From: Rhynchopus euleeides
Taxonomy: Eukaryota > Euglenozoa > Diplonemea > Diplonemida > Diplonemidae
Reading direction: 5' to 3'
DNA length: 64,000 nt
Assembly (NCBI GenBank): GCA_963210315.1
Contig: OY723324.1
Span: 682,001-746,000 of the forward strand
Both the position numbers and the translations under genes were made by a program. Every line of letters starts with the position of its first letter. The first letter of the stretch is position 1. Of this stretch, positions 43,350-54,672 are shown one piece after another. Under the pieces are notes generated by a model that worked only from the letters and a program-made list of their open reading frames with translations, did no database searches and was not told the origin of the DNA.

Positions 43350-44084
43350 CAAGAGGTTATTCCGTACGTACCGCCTCTCCTTCCGGAGAGTGTTTCTCTG
43401 AGGTGTGATGACGGACTTCATCCTTACAACGCCTTCTGGCAACAGTGTGCACCCCAGTCTGGATGGCGTCTACCCGTGCCTTCGATCGGGGAGATCCTCG
43501 AGGTGCTCCCTCATATTCTGTCCGTGTGGTGCGTACTGAATGTTGGACTCGCGTGTTGGCACCGTATCTCATGTCGTACGGCCTGGGTCAGGTGGGCTTT
43601 ACGGGGTCCGAATCGGATGTATGAATTCCACTTTTCGGCTGTGCCGAAGGGGGGACCACCTGGCTGAAAAATTCATTCGCCAGGCCAAGACTCAACGGCA
43701 GTCCACCCTGATGTGGTGATACTATTTCCCCCGAGTCAATCAAGTCAGGGGACAGCCAGGTTTTCCCCTGACTTGCTTGAGTCGGGGGGCAACTCTGGGC
43801 CGGCTCAAAGACCTGTACAGATCGATGGAGTGAACGCTCTGGGGTATTGCCAGGTACTAGCTTCGGCAAACTGCGCAGAGTGGGTGGCCCAGTTGTGCTG
43901 GGAAGAGGTGGAGGGGTCACCAACATTGTGAGGCGGCTCATTTTTCAGCATTTCTGAGCGAAAAGTGTCACTGCGCTTTGTTCGGCACTTGCTTTGGTTT
44001 CTTTTTGCGTTGTCGCTTCCACACTCACACTCCTGCTGATGATGGTGTCGTGAGTGAGGAGCACAGGGGCACGACTGGGTCCCG
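43350..44084. other. Intergenic with one strong hairpin
   Basis: A hairpin with a stem of about 24 bp (CCCCGAGTCAATCAAGTCAG and its near complement) lies at 43728-43788. Short ORFs here show no known motif. Confidence 0.5.
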
Positions 44085-44430
44085 GGATGACCCCGGGATA
44101 TCCCGGGGCCATCCCGGGATACCCCGGCCGGATCCCGGGATATCCCGGGATTCCCGGCCGGGCCCGCCCGGGATCCCGCCCGGGGGCAAACCGTGAAAAA
44201 CTAATGACATCGGGTGGATCGCAAAGGGGAAGGGGGCAACGGCAGCGTGCAATATGCAATGTGCAAAACTCTCAAGTCATCTTACCACCCACCTACACCT
44301 GACCCCGGGGGGGTCCCGGGATGACCCCGGGATAACCCGGGGTCATCCCGGGATTCCCGGCCGGGAAATCCCGGGAATCCCGGAATTTCCCGGAACCCGG
44401 CCGGGCCCGCCCGGGATCCCGCCCGGGGGG
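44085..44430. repeat. CCCGGGAT self-complementary islands
   Basis: Two blocks (44085-44190 and 44300-44430) consist of CCCGGGATATCCC, CCCGGGATGACCCC, CCGGCCGGG and similar words in both orientations. Both end with an almost identical CCCGCCCGGGG-type tail and GCAAACCGTGA. A third block of the same kind lies at 47056-47160. Non-coding. Confidence 0.75.
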
Positions 44431-44639
44431 CAAACCGTGAGAACAGGTGTGGAGACGCCTTCTTGACCACAACTCAGTTGACGGCAGTGGGGAGGGGGAC
44501 ATAGTCCTCTGCAGAGTTGGTGGGTATAGATCGCGTTGCAGGTTGTACGGTTCCGCACCTGCAAAATCATGGCATGCTGGATAAAAAAAATCAACAACAG
44601 CCGCAGCCAGGAGGAGGGTGAGCATGATAACTGTGTACG

Positions 44640-44770
44640 GCCTGTGATGTGCCCAAAAAAGATAAGGCTGTTGTTTGTGCGCCAAATTCGGGCAAAACAA
44701 AAGCAGCACCGCAGCCTGAGGAGGTTGCATTTGTTGCCCAAGTTGCTGCTATCTTTTTGACACTGACAGA
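44640..44770 (+). repeat. 130-bp dispersed repeat, copy A
   Basis: It matches 49305-49436 in reverse complement. The plus-strand translation KKDKAVVCAPNSGKTKA is kept between the copies (Ser to Pro), which hints that the repeat derives from coding sequence. The downstream part (AIFLTLTE/TIFLTLD) also matches. Confidence 0.65.
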
Positions 44771-47055
44771 AGCCCCGTTGCAGTGCACAAGAGTCGTGAG
44801 GGTGTCAAAATCAATTTCTCACTCAGCGGGACACTCCGATCCACATTATTTTTCAAATATATGAGACTTGTGCGCATCATGGTGGGGTCATTTTGTGGTG
44901 TACGTGCCAGGTCTCGTCTCATCCATGAAATGGGTATCTGGTTCGCGGCCCACCACGATCCCACCGGAGAATTCTGACACAATTTTCAGGGGCACCAGCC
45001 AGTGTCACAAGCCCAGGCCGAGGGGGGGTGACATGCTCTCGGAGTACCCGAGGGAACAGAGAGGTAACAGAGCGGGATATCCGTGGGACATCCCTCTCTG
45101 TTTCTCGCGTGTCTTCTGCAGGGTTCCACATTGGTGCAGGACATCCAACGGGAGAAGTAACATTCCGTGGAGGTTATCCCATAGGATATCCTCCCCAGGT
45201 TCTGAGAATCGAACCACCACCTATGTTGTCACGCAGGCTCCATGCGACAGTACCTCGCGGACAACCCAGAATCGGGCGCGGAGCACATCTCCCGACGGTG
45301 TTCCCCCGAGGGGAGCCTCGCCCGGGTGTACTTTGCACAGAGTATGGGCGCCCTGTTTGGGATGTCGACTGCCGCAACCAGATCCCAGGCACTGTGTCGA
45401 CGACGCAGCACCTGAGCGGGTTTTGAACCCGAGACCGTCAATTCTCATCAATCGAGGCGAGGACCTCAGGGAGGGCGCCGACCCGGGCTTCCCCTCCCGG
45501 TGTCCTCGCCTCGAAGGGAGGGCGTTTGGTGTGTCGGCATGAGGTGGTGCAGAGGGCAACCCTCTGGAGTGCACTACACAGCGACGTGGTTCCTGATGGA
45601 CACCGTGGTTGAGCAGCAATCTTGTTTCCTGCCACTTGTAATCCTGCCACTTGTCACTTGTGTGCTGCCTTCGTGTGTGCGCCTGTGCCTCCCTGTTCTG
45701 CATTTGGTTACCCTCACGGGTATCACGATACAGGGCAGTCCCCCCCCTCCTCCCCCCAAAAATCGTTCGCATCATCTTGGCGCCCATTCCTTCCACTTTC
45801 TGTGGATGTGTTTGGTATTTCCGAACGGAATTTTCCAGCGTCAAGACTGATACCTCGCCGTTTTCGAGTCAGTCACTTCCACCGCCGCTGCGATTTGCGT
45901 ACCGGTAGTTGTGCAGAAATGCTAACATTTAATTTGCTCTGTGGAACCTGGACTGCACCTTCTGGGATGTGAGTCTGTAGATAGTTGGACAGTTGCGGTA
46001 CCCATCTGTTAGAAAGCTGAAAGGAACCTTGTCGGGCGATCAAGGACGACTGAGGGTTCAGTTTGAGTTTAATGTGGTCCAAGGGTACAACAGACATCAC
46101 TGCTTTGCAGATCCCTCTTGCTTGTCCCTCTGGTAACTTCCAACGGCTCAAACTCCTCGACTTCCTTGGGTGGGCATTTGCCATACCTGACGTAAAACAG
46201 TGATGCTTCGTGCTAGTGGTGAACCTGACGTTAGTAAAGGAAGGGTGCTGCGGCTGTCCACGAGGGGCTCTGATGCCTCCTCACGGTGCCTGGTTGGTCG
46301 GTTCAGGTGAAACAGAGCAAATTTAGTGTTAGGGGGATGCCTCTGGTCAAGGCCTTTTCACAAAAATTGACCCACGGCGCCGAGTTGGGCCGTTGGTTCC
46401 TGGTTGTAGCTCGGTCTACGCCAGGTTCCACACCCCGTCATCGCAAAACGTACGCATACACAGAGGCAAAACACAACAGCCTCTGTGGTACGGGAGCATG
46501 GCGGGAGGAAATTTTGCCTTTTGGTCAAATAGGCACCCTTTTGTAATCACTTGACCCGCAGGGTGGCTGAGTCTTATCAGACAGGCCGACCTATATGTTG
46601 ATCAGTGGAACCACACAACCTGTTCAACCTGCCCCCGGGGTGGCTGAGTCCACCCCTGCCGTAGCGTAAGATAAGCCTACGTCGACCCTCGTCGTCCTCT
46701 TCGTCGTCCTAGGACTGTGGAGTTCAGCAACCAGGAGGATGCGGAACTGCTGTGAGCTGCACACTCTCTTGACACACCTGCACGTATCTGCGTTACACTC
46801 GTGGTAACCCCGAACCCTGTATTTATACAGGAGACTTCCATCTGGGACAGTTTCTGTTCCAGATGAGCTTTGACAGTGGTAGCCATCTTTGCTATGGAGC
46901 CATCGTCTTTGCTCGTCGTCACTCGGACCCATGAGCAGTGGATACAATTGGTGTGGAAGGAGAGGGTGCGGTTCTGGATCAGCAGGTCTGAATCTGAAAC
47001 TGGGACTGAAAGCCATAGGTCTGAGATGACCTCGGTCCAAGCGACCTGAGACTGA
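44771..47055. other. Intergenic, no gene recognised
   Basis: A copy of the GTGGGGTCATTTTG unit lies near 44880. GGATATCC words recur around 45078-45190. A tRNA B-box-like stretch at 45408-45445 on the minus strand was rejected as a tRNA gene. No supported coding. Confidence 0.4.
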
Positions 47056-47160
47056 GAACCCCCGGGATTCCCGGCCGGACCCCAGCCGGACCCGGCCGGG
47101 ATTTCCCCGGGATCCCGGCCGGGATTTCAAAATCCCGGTCCCGGGCCCGGAATTTCCGGG
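47056..47160. repeat. CCCGGCCGGGATT island
   Basis: CCGGCCGGG and GGGATTTC words in both orientations, like 44085-44430. It abuts copy B of the 350-bp repeat. Confidence 0.7.
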
Positions 47161-47164
47161 CCCC

Positions 47165-47505
47165 CCCCCCAGACCCCCCATCTCGCGTGCCCGTCTAGTA
47201 ACCAAGTCCTTGCGCTTCAACGGCCGTGGCATATCAGGGGGTAAATCATGGTCCCGAAAGCCATTTTTTGGGTTTCCTCCGGCACCCGAGGATGGCGCGA
47301 GCGGGAGAGGAACCACGGAAGGAACCCAGCGCCTCACACCGTGCCCACCTAGTGGTCCACCGACGGGAAAATTAGGCAACAACACGAGCGCGCGCGAAGC
47401 GCGCGCGAGAAAAATTGACCCCTAGTGTTTTCCCCCCTGATCCCCCCCCAAAACAGGAGCGTCAACCCACCAAATCTCCAAAATCGAAAAGTTAGCGACA
47501 GGCCT
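47165..47505 (-). repeat. About 350-bp dispersed repeat, copy B
   Basis: Reverse complement of 11310-11660, including the CGCGCGCGC hairpin and the TTGACCCCTAGTG junction (about 47417-47429). Identity by eye is about 95%, so the copies separated recently. Confidence 0.8.
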
Positions 47506-47593
47506 GACGCCCACCCCTCATCCGCACCCACGACACCACCCCATCGCCATCACACCAGGGTTGCTCCCTTCATCACCCCTCGTCAGTCTCACA

Positions 47594-47920
47594 ATGATCT
47601 ACGACGTCCACTCCTCTCTGTACGCGCAGTTCCTGCGCCAGTCGCGCACCAAGGTATTGCCTCCAATCCACAGCATGGTGTTTATTGGTTTCCACCCCCT
47701 CCCTCCCGAAGCCCGCGCTTGGCCTGTGTGTGTGCCGTCCACTTGTCGTTGCCCTCCCCCCTTTCCCTTCTCAGGCAGACTGCTCTCTGCACCCTCTCCG
47801 ACACGAACTCACCCACACCAAACCGCATCACAGGATCAGGTGCGTGGCCTGTCCCAGAAGCCCGCTGCTGGGAAGTCCAACATCGCAAAACCGACGGGCG
47901 CCTCGAGCACCGGGCTGTAG
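47594..47920 (+). CDS. Candidate 48-residue protein, 2 exons
   Basis: Exon 47594-47653 encodes MIYDVHSSLYAQFLRQSRTK and stops at a GTATTG donor. Joining to the acceptor CATCACAG at 47833 gives DQVRGLSQKPAAGKSNIAKP and a stop at 47920, in phase 0. A stronger polypyrimidine acceptor exists at 47774 (CTTTCCCTTCTCAG), but that frame runs into low-quality sequence. Very small, basic and Ser/Lys-rich; family not recognised. Start-proximal sequence looks protein-like, the rest is less sure. Confidence 0.35.
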   Translation: MIYDVHSSLYAQFLRQSRTKVLPPIHSMVFIGFHPLPPEARAWPVCVPSTCRCPPPFPFSGRLLSAPSPTRTHPHQTASQDQVRGLSQKPAAGKSNIAKPTGASSTGL

Positions 47921-49304
47921 ATTGTCTGTCTACCGCACTACCGGATCCCCCCCTGGCTTCGCCAGCATTGCACTCACCCCAAGCCCCTGCAGCGATATCC
48001 CAGCCACAGTGCGGAGAGGGTGGCCCCTTTTTCAGGGAAGATCCAGCTGCACACACACCCTAGCCTTGCGAACAGAATCCGCATATGAAGAAAATGGATG
48101 GGGCCCGATCTGGATGCTGTAGTTTGTTGGGTGCACATACGCCCACACCCCACACCCCCATTACCCAAAGAAAAATCAGTTTTTGTGAAGCGGCTCTCGC
48201 AGAACTCGTTGCGATTTTGATCGGTTTACAGCTCTGCCCTTCCCGCAGGGAGTGGGGGGGGGGGGGGTGATACGAAAGGAAAGGCGAATGAAGAGGGGGG
48301 AATTGCAGAGGGCAATGCGTACCAAAAAGAAGGGCGTGATTAGTTGGCTGTGCTGCAACACGCTGCCGAGTTTTTTCCGCAAAAAAATTCGTGGGAGGGG
48401 AGGGGGGTGGCGTGGGAAGACTTCATTTGTTTTCCTTCTACACCCCCTCCCCCCCCCCCCCCCCCCCTCTCCCTGGGAGAAGAGAAAATCGCGCTACGCA
48501 CCCCACCCCGCCCAGGCAGATATTCTATTTCGCACATCAAAAAAGTTAACACAGCCTAAAAATCATCGTCTGCCGTGGGATCACATCGGCAGCGCCTTGC
48601 AACACGCGAGGGCTTGCTGGCTGGGTGAAAAGAGCGAGAGAAAGCGTGTTTCCCCCCCCTGAGACAAACAGTCGGATGCCCAGTAGAGGGCCCGGAAGAC
48701 AATGCCGTTGTATTTCTTCCTGAAATCAGAGTGTGTTGATCCATTGCGAATTGGTGGTGGGGTGGTGTGTTGGGTCTGTTGCTCTGTGTGTGCTGTACAG
48801 TACAGATCACATCATATCAGCAGGGTTGCTGCTCGATGTGTTCTAATACACTACGACAAAAACAAAACAAAAAAAAGGGAGCGATCCACGCCTAGCGAAT
48901 GGATCGCGACACCGTACGACAGCATATTCCGGGGGGGCCGTGTGGGGGGGGGGGGTGTCAGTGTTCGGTGGTGGTTGGTGAACCATCCGCATTCACTTGC
49001 CCCACCCTGTTCCGCCCCACGGCCCCCCGCAAAATCCTTAGGTGGGTCAAGGAGGGACGGGGGGGTTTTTTGGTTCCCGGTTTGGGTCGGAACCGAAAGA
49101 TCACGCAAGACAAGGTTAGTTGCAAACGAACCCAGACACACACCCCTCTCTCCCTGCTGCGCAGTGCCTTCGCCCCCGCCCCTTTTATAGCAACGGTGCC
49201 CTCCGCAAATGGAAAAAATCCGCGGCTGAGCTGCGACTCCCGCGACGACACCTTTTTCTTTGACATTGCCACCTCGTGGCTGTTCTTTTTTACCACAACA
49301 GGGA
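47921..49304. other. Intergenic before the VWA-Vint gene
   Basis: C runs near 48450, G runs near 48250 and 48950, and a TATA-like TTTTATAG at 49184-49191. No gene recognised. Confidence 0.45.
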
Positions 49305-49436
49305 ACCTGTCTAGTGTCAAAAAGATAGTAGGCAGCGCTTGGGCAACAAATTCAACCTCCTAATCAGGCTGCGGAGTTGCTTTTGTTTTGCCCGGATTTG
49401 GCGCACAAACAACAGCCTTATCTTTTTTGTGCATCT
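49305..49436 (-). repeat. 130-bp dispersed repeat, copy B
   Basis: Reverse complement of 44640-44770; see that entry. Confidence 0.65.
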
Positions 49437-49499
49437 CTCTTACATCCCGACCCGAAGACCCACCCCCCCCCCCCCCCCTCGCCCTGACAATCACACCAC

Positions 49500-49524
49500 A
49501 CCCCCACCCCACACACACACACAG
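49500..49524 (+). promoter_or_regulatory. Candidate splice acceptor of VWA-Vint gene
   Basis: A C-rich then CA-repeat tract ends ACACACAG at 49524, 56 bases before the start codon, with no ATG between. Confidence 0.4.
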
Positions 49525-49580
49525 ATTCCCCTTCCCCTAAACCCCCTTACCGACACAACCCCCAACACACGCAACGCACT

Positions 49581-51755
49581 ATGTCCGGTCCCAACGACAA
49601 GGCTTCCTCCCCCCCGTCCCCCCAGCAGGCATGCCTCGCTTCCGCCGCACCCTCCGCCCTGCCCTCTGACGGCAACAGGCAGGGCGTGATGTACGTCAGG
49701 CGTGCGCAGGGGGAGACGAACAGCCTGCACCTCTCGGTCCACCTTCCGGACCAGCCTCTAGGGAGCCTGCAGACGGAGGAGGAGGTGCCGACGGGGCGTC
49801 TGCCGATGTCGGTTGTCTGCTGTGTGGATGTGTCGGGGTCAATGTCCCAGCAGGCCACCGTGAAGAACGACGCGGGGCAGGAGGAGAGCAACGGGCTGAC
49901 CCAGCTCGACCTGGTGAAGCACGCCCTCCGCACGGTCCTCGCCTCCCTCACGGGGGAGGACACGCTCTCCCTCGTGTCGTTCCACAGCCAGGCCACCGTG
50001 GAGCTCCCCATGTCACGCATGACCCCTGCGGCGAAGAAGCGTGCTTCTGATATCATCGAGGCGCTCACGCCCAGCGGGCTCACCAACATCTGGGATGGCC
50101 TCCTCCAGGGAATGGAGCAGCTCCGCACCGCAGCCGGCGGGCAGGGCAACGCAAACCTGATGCTCTTCACCGACGGGCAGCCCACGGTGGACCCCCCCCA
50201 GGGGACCCACCTCGACATGCTGGCGCGGTACCGGGATGACCACCAGGGGCTGCCCGGTGCGATCAACACATACGGGTTTGGGTACAGCCTGGACAGCGAG
50301 CTGCTCAGCAACCTCGCGGTGGAGGGGGGCGGGACCTACGCCTTCATCCCCGACGCCTCCCTGCTGGGGACGGTGTTTGTCAACTCCATCGCGAACCAGC
50401 TGGCGAAGTGCGCGAGGGATGTCACCGTCAACCTCGAGGAGAAGCCCGACGCAGGGCTCCGACTTGCCGCAGGGGCTCCCGCGGTTGCAGGTGGATACCC
50501 CAACACCCGCACCGAATGGGGTGCGGTGGTGAGCCTCGGCTCCGCTCAGTTCGGCCAGACCCGCGACGCGGTGCTCCGTCTGGAATCCGCGGTGCCAACA
50601 GGATCCGAGGGGGACGCACTCCTCTCCGACTCCGTCTCCGGGACATGGTTTGACCTCGAGGGGCATGCCACCCGCAACCTCAAGGTGGTGGTGTTGGGTG
50701 GGGAGGGTGGTGACGACACCCCCGCGATCTCCCCAGGCGCTCCGGACACCACCGCGACGGATCTCGAGCTCCTCCGCCTCGAAGCTGCGGAGGCTATCAC
50801 AGCGGGAGCCCCCGCGGTGCGCGCTCTGATCGCCCGGATGAAGGCTTCCCCGCTGTGCTCCAGCAACCCCCACCCGCGGGCGGAGGACCTGCTGCGCGAC
50901 GTGGAGGGGCAGGTCGTGGAGGCGGTTGAGCCTGCCGCCCACCGGAGGTGGGGCGTGCACTACCTCCCGTCCCTCCGGGGGGCACACCTCCTGCAGCAGT
51001 GCAACAACTTCAAGGACCCCGGCGTGCAGCACTACGGGGGGGCTCTGTTCTCCGCGACACGCGACGTGCTGGACAAGGCGTTCCTCAACCTCCCTGCCCC
51101 GAAGCCCTCGGCGCGCAACGCCCCGGTCCCCGCGGGGGCTCGCCGTGTCGCAGCCCCGGCCAGGATGGGTGGGTATTACAACCGGTGCGGGGGTTGCTTC
51201 TCCGCCGCTTCCATCCTCCAGGTCCTCCGGGCAGGCGAGGCCTCCGCAACGCCAACCCGTGCCGACGCGGTGCGGAAGGGGGATGTGCTGCTGGGGCAGG
51301 GCGGTGTGCCCCAGAGGGTGTCCTGCGTCGTCCGCACCGCGGTGCCCCGCGGCGAGATTGAGATGCGGAGCTTCGAGGCGTCGGGGCTGTGCCTGACGCC
51401 CTACCATCCAATGTATGACGCCGGCGTGGGTGCCTGGGTTTTCCCTGCGGATGCGGAGGGCGCTCAGGTCTGCATGCTGCAGGCAAGCCATGTGTATGAC
51501 TTCGTGGTGGATGGCCCCGGCTCTGTGTTGGTGAATGGGGTGCCCTGTGTGACCCTCGGGCACTCCGTGGCATCGGGTGCCGCGTCACACGCCTACTTCG
51601 GGAGTGCGCGCGTCGTGGAGGATCTGGCACGTCTCCCCGGGTTTGATGGCGGTGAGGTGACGCTGACCCCCGGTTCGTTTGCACGTGATGCGCAGAGCAA
51701 CCTTGTGGTTGGCATTGCGGGCCTGTCTGCTGAGGCTGTAGAGGTGCGGGCCTGA
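49581..51755 (+). CDS. VWA domain protein with C-terminal Vint (Hint/intein-like) domain
   Basis: Single exon, 724 residues. Residues about 76-260 are a von Willebrand A domain with the metal-binding MIDAS motif DVSGSMS (Asp83) and LMLFTDGQPTVDPP. The middle (about 265-500) matches the VWA-associated region seen with Vint proteins: LRLAAGAPAVAGG, then a helix-rich part with ARMKASPLCSS. From Cys539 (GGCFSAASILQVLRAGE) begins a Hint-fold domain: RADAVRKGDVLL, then LTPYHPMYDAGVGAWVFP (His609), then VNGVPCVTLGHSV. Hint domains cut or rearrange the peptide bond at their first Cys; Vint versions occur with VWA in ciliates, fungi and other protists, and their role is unclear. No signal peptide, so probably cytosolic. 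The usual C-terminal His-Asn of inteins is not evident, so cleavage without splicing is more likely. Confidence 0.9.
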   Translation: MSGPNDKASSPPSPQQACLASAAPSALPSDGNRQGVMYVRRAQGETNSLHLSVHLPDQPLGSLQTEEEVPTGRLPMSVVCCVDVSGSMSQQATVKNDAGQEESNGLTQLDLVKHALRTVLASLTGEDTLSLVSFHSQATVELPMSRMTPAAKKRASDIIEALTPSGLTNIWDGLLQGMEQLRTAAGGQGNANLMLFTDGQPTVDPPQGTHLDMLARYRDDHQGLPGAINTYGFGYSLDSELLSNLAVEGGGTYAFIPDASLLGTVFVNSIANQLAKCARDVTVNLEEKPDAGLRLAAGAPAVAGGYPNTRTEWGAVVSLGSAQFGQTRDAVLRLESAVPTGSEGDALLSDSVSGTWFDLEGHATRNLKVVVLGGEGGDDTPAISPGAPDTTATDLELLRLEAAEAITAGAPAVRALIARMKASPLCSSNPHPRAEDLLRDVEGQVVEAVEPAAHRRWGVHYLPSLRGAHLLQQCNNFKDPGVQHYGGALFSATRDVLDKAFLNLPAPKPSARNAPVPAGARRVAAPARMGGYYNRCGGCFSAASILQVLRAGEASATPTRADAVRKGDVLLGQGGVPQRVSCVVRTAVPRGEIEMRSFEASGLCLTPYHPMYDAGVGAWVFPADAEGAQVCMLQASHVYDFVVDGPGSVLVNGVPCVTLGHSVASGAASHAYFGSARVVEDLARLPGFDGGEVTLTPGSFARDAQSNLVVGIAGLSAEAVEVRA

Positions 51756-52659
51756 GAGGGTTTGGGCAGGGGATAAGATAGGTCTGGTTTTCCGGTTTTC
51801 AAAACCAGGGTTTCCCGGTTCCCGGTTTTCTGGAAAAAAAAAAGGTCGATCTCATTTTTGGCGGTTTTTTTGTGACTTTGGGACAGTAAAACAGTCAGAA
51901 AAAACGCCATAAAAAAATAGAAAGTGACCCCATCGTGATCCGCACAGAGCTCAAATAGTCCAAAGAAGGCAGAGAAGCGGAGAAGAAAAAATGGACCTAG
52001 CGGGTGGCCCGGTGGGTGGTGATGCCCTCGTCATGCAGGTCTCTTCTGTTTTGAAGGTGCACACATGGTGGACTCCAGCCACCATGTCTAAGAGGGAGTC
52101 TAAGACTGCAGTCTGTACTGGAGACGGGAGTCTATTTTCTAGCTAATTTACGCTCAGACTCCCGCTAGTTGAGACTCATGGGAGACACACGGTGTACTCC
52201 AGCGGAGGTAGGGTAACCTCCGCTGGAGTTCACCGTGTCGTCTGCCTCTGTGCAGCGTCACTCGGTGCCATCGAATACATGGCGACATCCCACCAACTCG
52301 AGACAGATCTGCTTGTCTGGAGGGCTGAGACGAGAACACGAACGACTTTCAAGCAGTCTTGAAGGTCGCCAAGCCTATTGGGGGCAACTCACAGATGAGA
52401 TTTGTTTGTTGCCTGTCGTCACAGCTGGGGAGAAAGCAGGTGCCCATCTCCTCGATAACGGAATGTGTGCAGAGATCTCGTGGACCCTTTGGCCATTCTG
52501 TCGTGCACCCACTCCACCCACAACGCACACCTGTCATGAGTGGTCGCTCCCCCGTCCTCCTCCACCCTGAAGGTTGAGCCCTCAAGGACCAGTGATCTCC
52601 TGCTGGCCGGGCTGCGATACAGCGAAGCCTTCCTACTTACAAGCGAATCCAGACTGTAG
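51756..52659. other. Intergenic with hairpin and a copy of the GGATC unit
   Basis: A reverse-oriented GACCCCATCGTGATCCGCAC unit lies at 51926-51945. A hairpin with a stem of about 23 bp (ACACGGTGTACTCCAGCGG and complement) lies at 52187-52238; it starts with CACGGTG like the palindromes at 13070 and 28935. No gene. Confidence 0.5.
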
Positions 52660-52725
52660 GGAACAGATGTTCACTACCGTGGCCTCCGGCGGCTGGGGGG
52701 CTCCGCCCCCCAGACCCCCCTGTGT
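52660..52725 (+). repeat. 65-bp dispersed hairpin repeat, copy 9
   Basis: Plus-strand copy, full length, starting GGAACAGATGTTCACTACC. A GCGCGCGC hairpin (CGCGCGCGCCGAAGGCGCGC region, about 52870-52890) follows 145 bases later, as near copy 3. Confidence 0.85.
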
Positions 52726-53303
52726 AAAAACAATGCACCAGACCGGTTTTTTAGCCGAGAGTCCAAACTTTCAAAGCAGCTGCTGCGCCTGCCCCACCAA
52801 GCAGCCTCAGTACGACAGGACGCGCGCAGGCACCGGGCCCTCTCAGATTCTGGGAGGGTTTGCGTGGGTCGCGCGCGCCGAAGGCGCGCGCGAAAAATTT
52901 TCAAAACCAGAAAAACCGGAAAACGGCGCCAGAAAAAAAGTCTATCTTATACCCTGGTTTGGGGCACAAAAAAAATAATGCGACACTTTTTGAGAGAAAG
53001 CCGTGCCAAGACAAGGCGACAAGTCCAATCCCACAGTACAATGATACAATGTCCATCGCATGAAGCTCACCCCCTTTCCCCCCACCCGCCAACGTTTTGT
53101 GTTTGTGGCGTGGTGTTATGCCGCACCCGATCCTCCTCTAACACAACACCTATTCGTTCTCTGTTGTGTGGCTTCCGGCTCTGCCTCCCCAGGTGATTCT
53201 TTGAGAGAGAGAAAATATCTGCTGGCAAAAAAAGTACAAAATATGCGGCAGGGGGGGCAGCCAATATCTAGCGTGGTGTCCCGCCTGGCTCGCTGGCGCA
53301 TGT

Positions 53304-53480
53304 TTCAGCGATACGGGCTTCTTCCCAGTTGGTTCTGCCCTGGGCTCTCTGCAAGGGGAGGAGTCTTTCGTCACCTGGTGGAAGTTTAAAGCTTGGTTGC
53401 CAGCGTGTTGTATGTTTATATCCACCGTCTCGTTGGGGCTGTTGGTATACTTGGATGGGGGGGGCAACGATCAGAGCTCC
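53304..53480 (+). other. Possible exon of an unidentified membrane protein
   Basis: The frame reading FSDTGFFPVGSALG, EESFVTWWKFKAW and then a hydrophobic CCMFISTVSLGLLVYL looks more protein-like than its surroundings. An upstream CAG (53308) and a T/C tract could be an acceptor, but no donor or partner exon was fixed. A second hydrophobic frame lies at 53531-53650 (CSDWLCATVILMGLFTGG). Confidence 0.2.
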
Positions 53481-53719
53481 ACGGAGATCAGCTGCACACG
53501 AGAGCTTGACATGCTATCCACGTCATTGCGATGCCGAATATTCTGCACTTTTCGAACATCTCAGCATGGTGTTCGGACTGGCTGTGTGCAACTGTGATTC
53601 TTATGGGCCTTTTCACAGGTGGTGGGATCAGGGTTCCTAACCTAAAACAAACCCCCCGGTCCCGCACCCGCCCCCTCTGGTTTTACTTCGTTGACTTACC
53701 CCCTGTTGGAAACATCTGA

Positions 53720-54672
53720 GAGATAATTGAGAGAAAGACCCTGTTTCCTTTACACCACTCCGCCATCCCCGCCGCTCTATCGCACCGCCCGTCAACCACT
53801 CCCCGCTCCCACCCCCCAACCGGCGGTGCCCCCCTCAGTTCACACGGCAGCATGACTCCCCCGCCAAGGGGGGGTGCGTGTGCATGCCATGTCTTTATTG
53901 ATAGTTCGACGGAGCCAACTGGGCTCTGCGATCCTTTGATTTGATTTTCTTCGGGGGGTGTCTTCTGGCTCTGTGTGAAGAGGTGTCAAAAAAAACCAAT
54001 TCGAACCACTTCTTGACAGTTATGCGACCGCCTTGATGGTGATCCGGCGGGCCGGGGGGCACCCTTTCTTGCTTACATACTCTTTCTTCCCAAGGTTTTG
54101 GCCAGGTGTGGCACAGAGTGTGCCCGAAGGAGTCCTGCCAGGGCTGGCGGTGCGTGGGTCCGAGAGGCCAGGTTTCCGACAACAAGCGGCCTACCCCCTG
54201 TGCGACAGGGATCAGGTTGGCCCGCTGGAGACCCTGCGGAACGTGGGGTGAGGCGTTGGCGGATACCTTGGCTTCTTTTGGGTGTATATCCGGCCACCCG
54301 GTCATACCGCACACACTTCCATGCTGATGCCTTGCTAAGCTATCCCTAATGCAGCATCATGGAGGTGGGTCGTGGGTGTGCAGCTCCTCAGCGACTTGGA
54401 TGCAAGACGTGCGGGTTGTCACAAGCTCCGCTCCCTCGCCCCCCCCACGTCGTCCGTCCTCATCATAGCGTTGTGGCGGGACGATTTGCCTTGGAATGTC
54501 GCGCCACTGCTGTAACATGGAGAACTGACTCTCAGAGCCCTGGATGGCCTTTTGGCCTGCACATTCGCTGCTGTGACCTCACGGCACGCACCGCACTGCA
54601 CCACCCTCCACCCTGCATGCAGATAAAAAGAGGGCGGTGACCACCACACACGCCAGACAGCCAAACCAAGCG
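53720..54672. other. Intergenic before the secreted-protein gene
   Basis: No gene recognised. A tract CACACACGCCAGACAG ends at 54660, 12 bases before the chosen start, and is a candidate acceptor. Confidence 0.45.

Noticed and set aside
43278-43667. 129-residue plus-strand ORF
   Set aside because: Starts in the tandem duplication; a Trp/Cys-rich run suggested membrane protein, but no splice signals or motif support it.
45405-45490. tRNA-like B box on the minus strand (GGGTTCAAAACCCG)
   Set aside because: A T-arm-like stem is present, but no matching acceptor stem, anticodon arm or A box could be laid out.
44868-45542. 224-residue plus-strand ORF
   Set aside because: No conserved motif, composition like surrounding repeat DNA, covers repeat units.
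47425-48063. 212-residue plus-strand ORF
   Set aside because: Begins in the 350-bp repeat and runs through intron-like C-rich DNA; Pro/Ser/His-biased with no motif.
50013-51563. 516-residue minus-strand ORF
   Set aside because: Antisense to the VWA-Vint gene; shadow.
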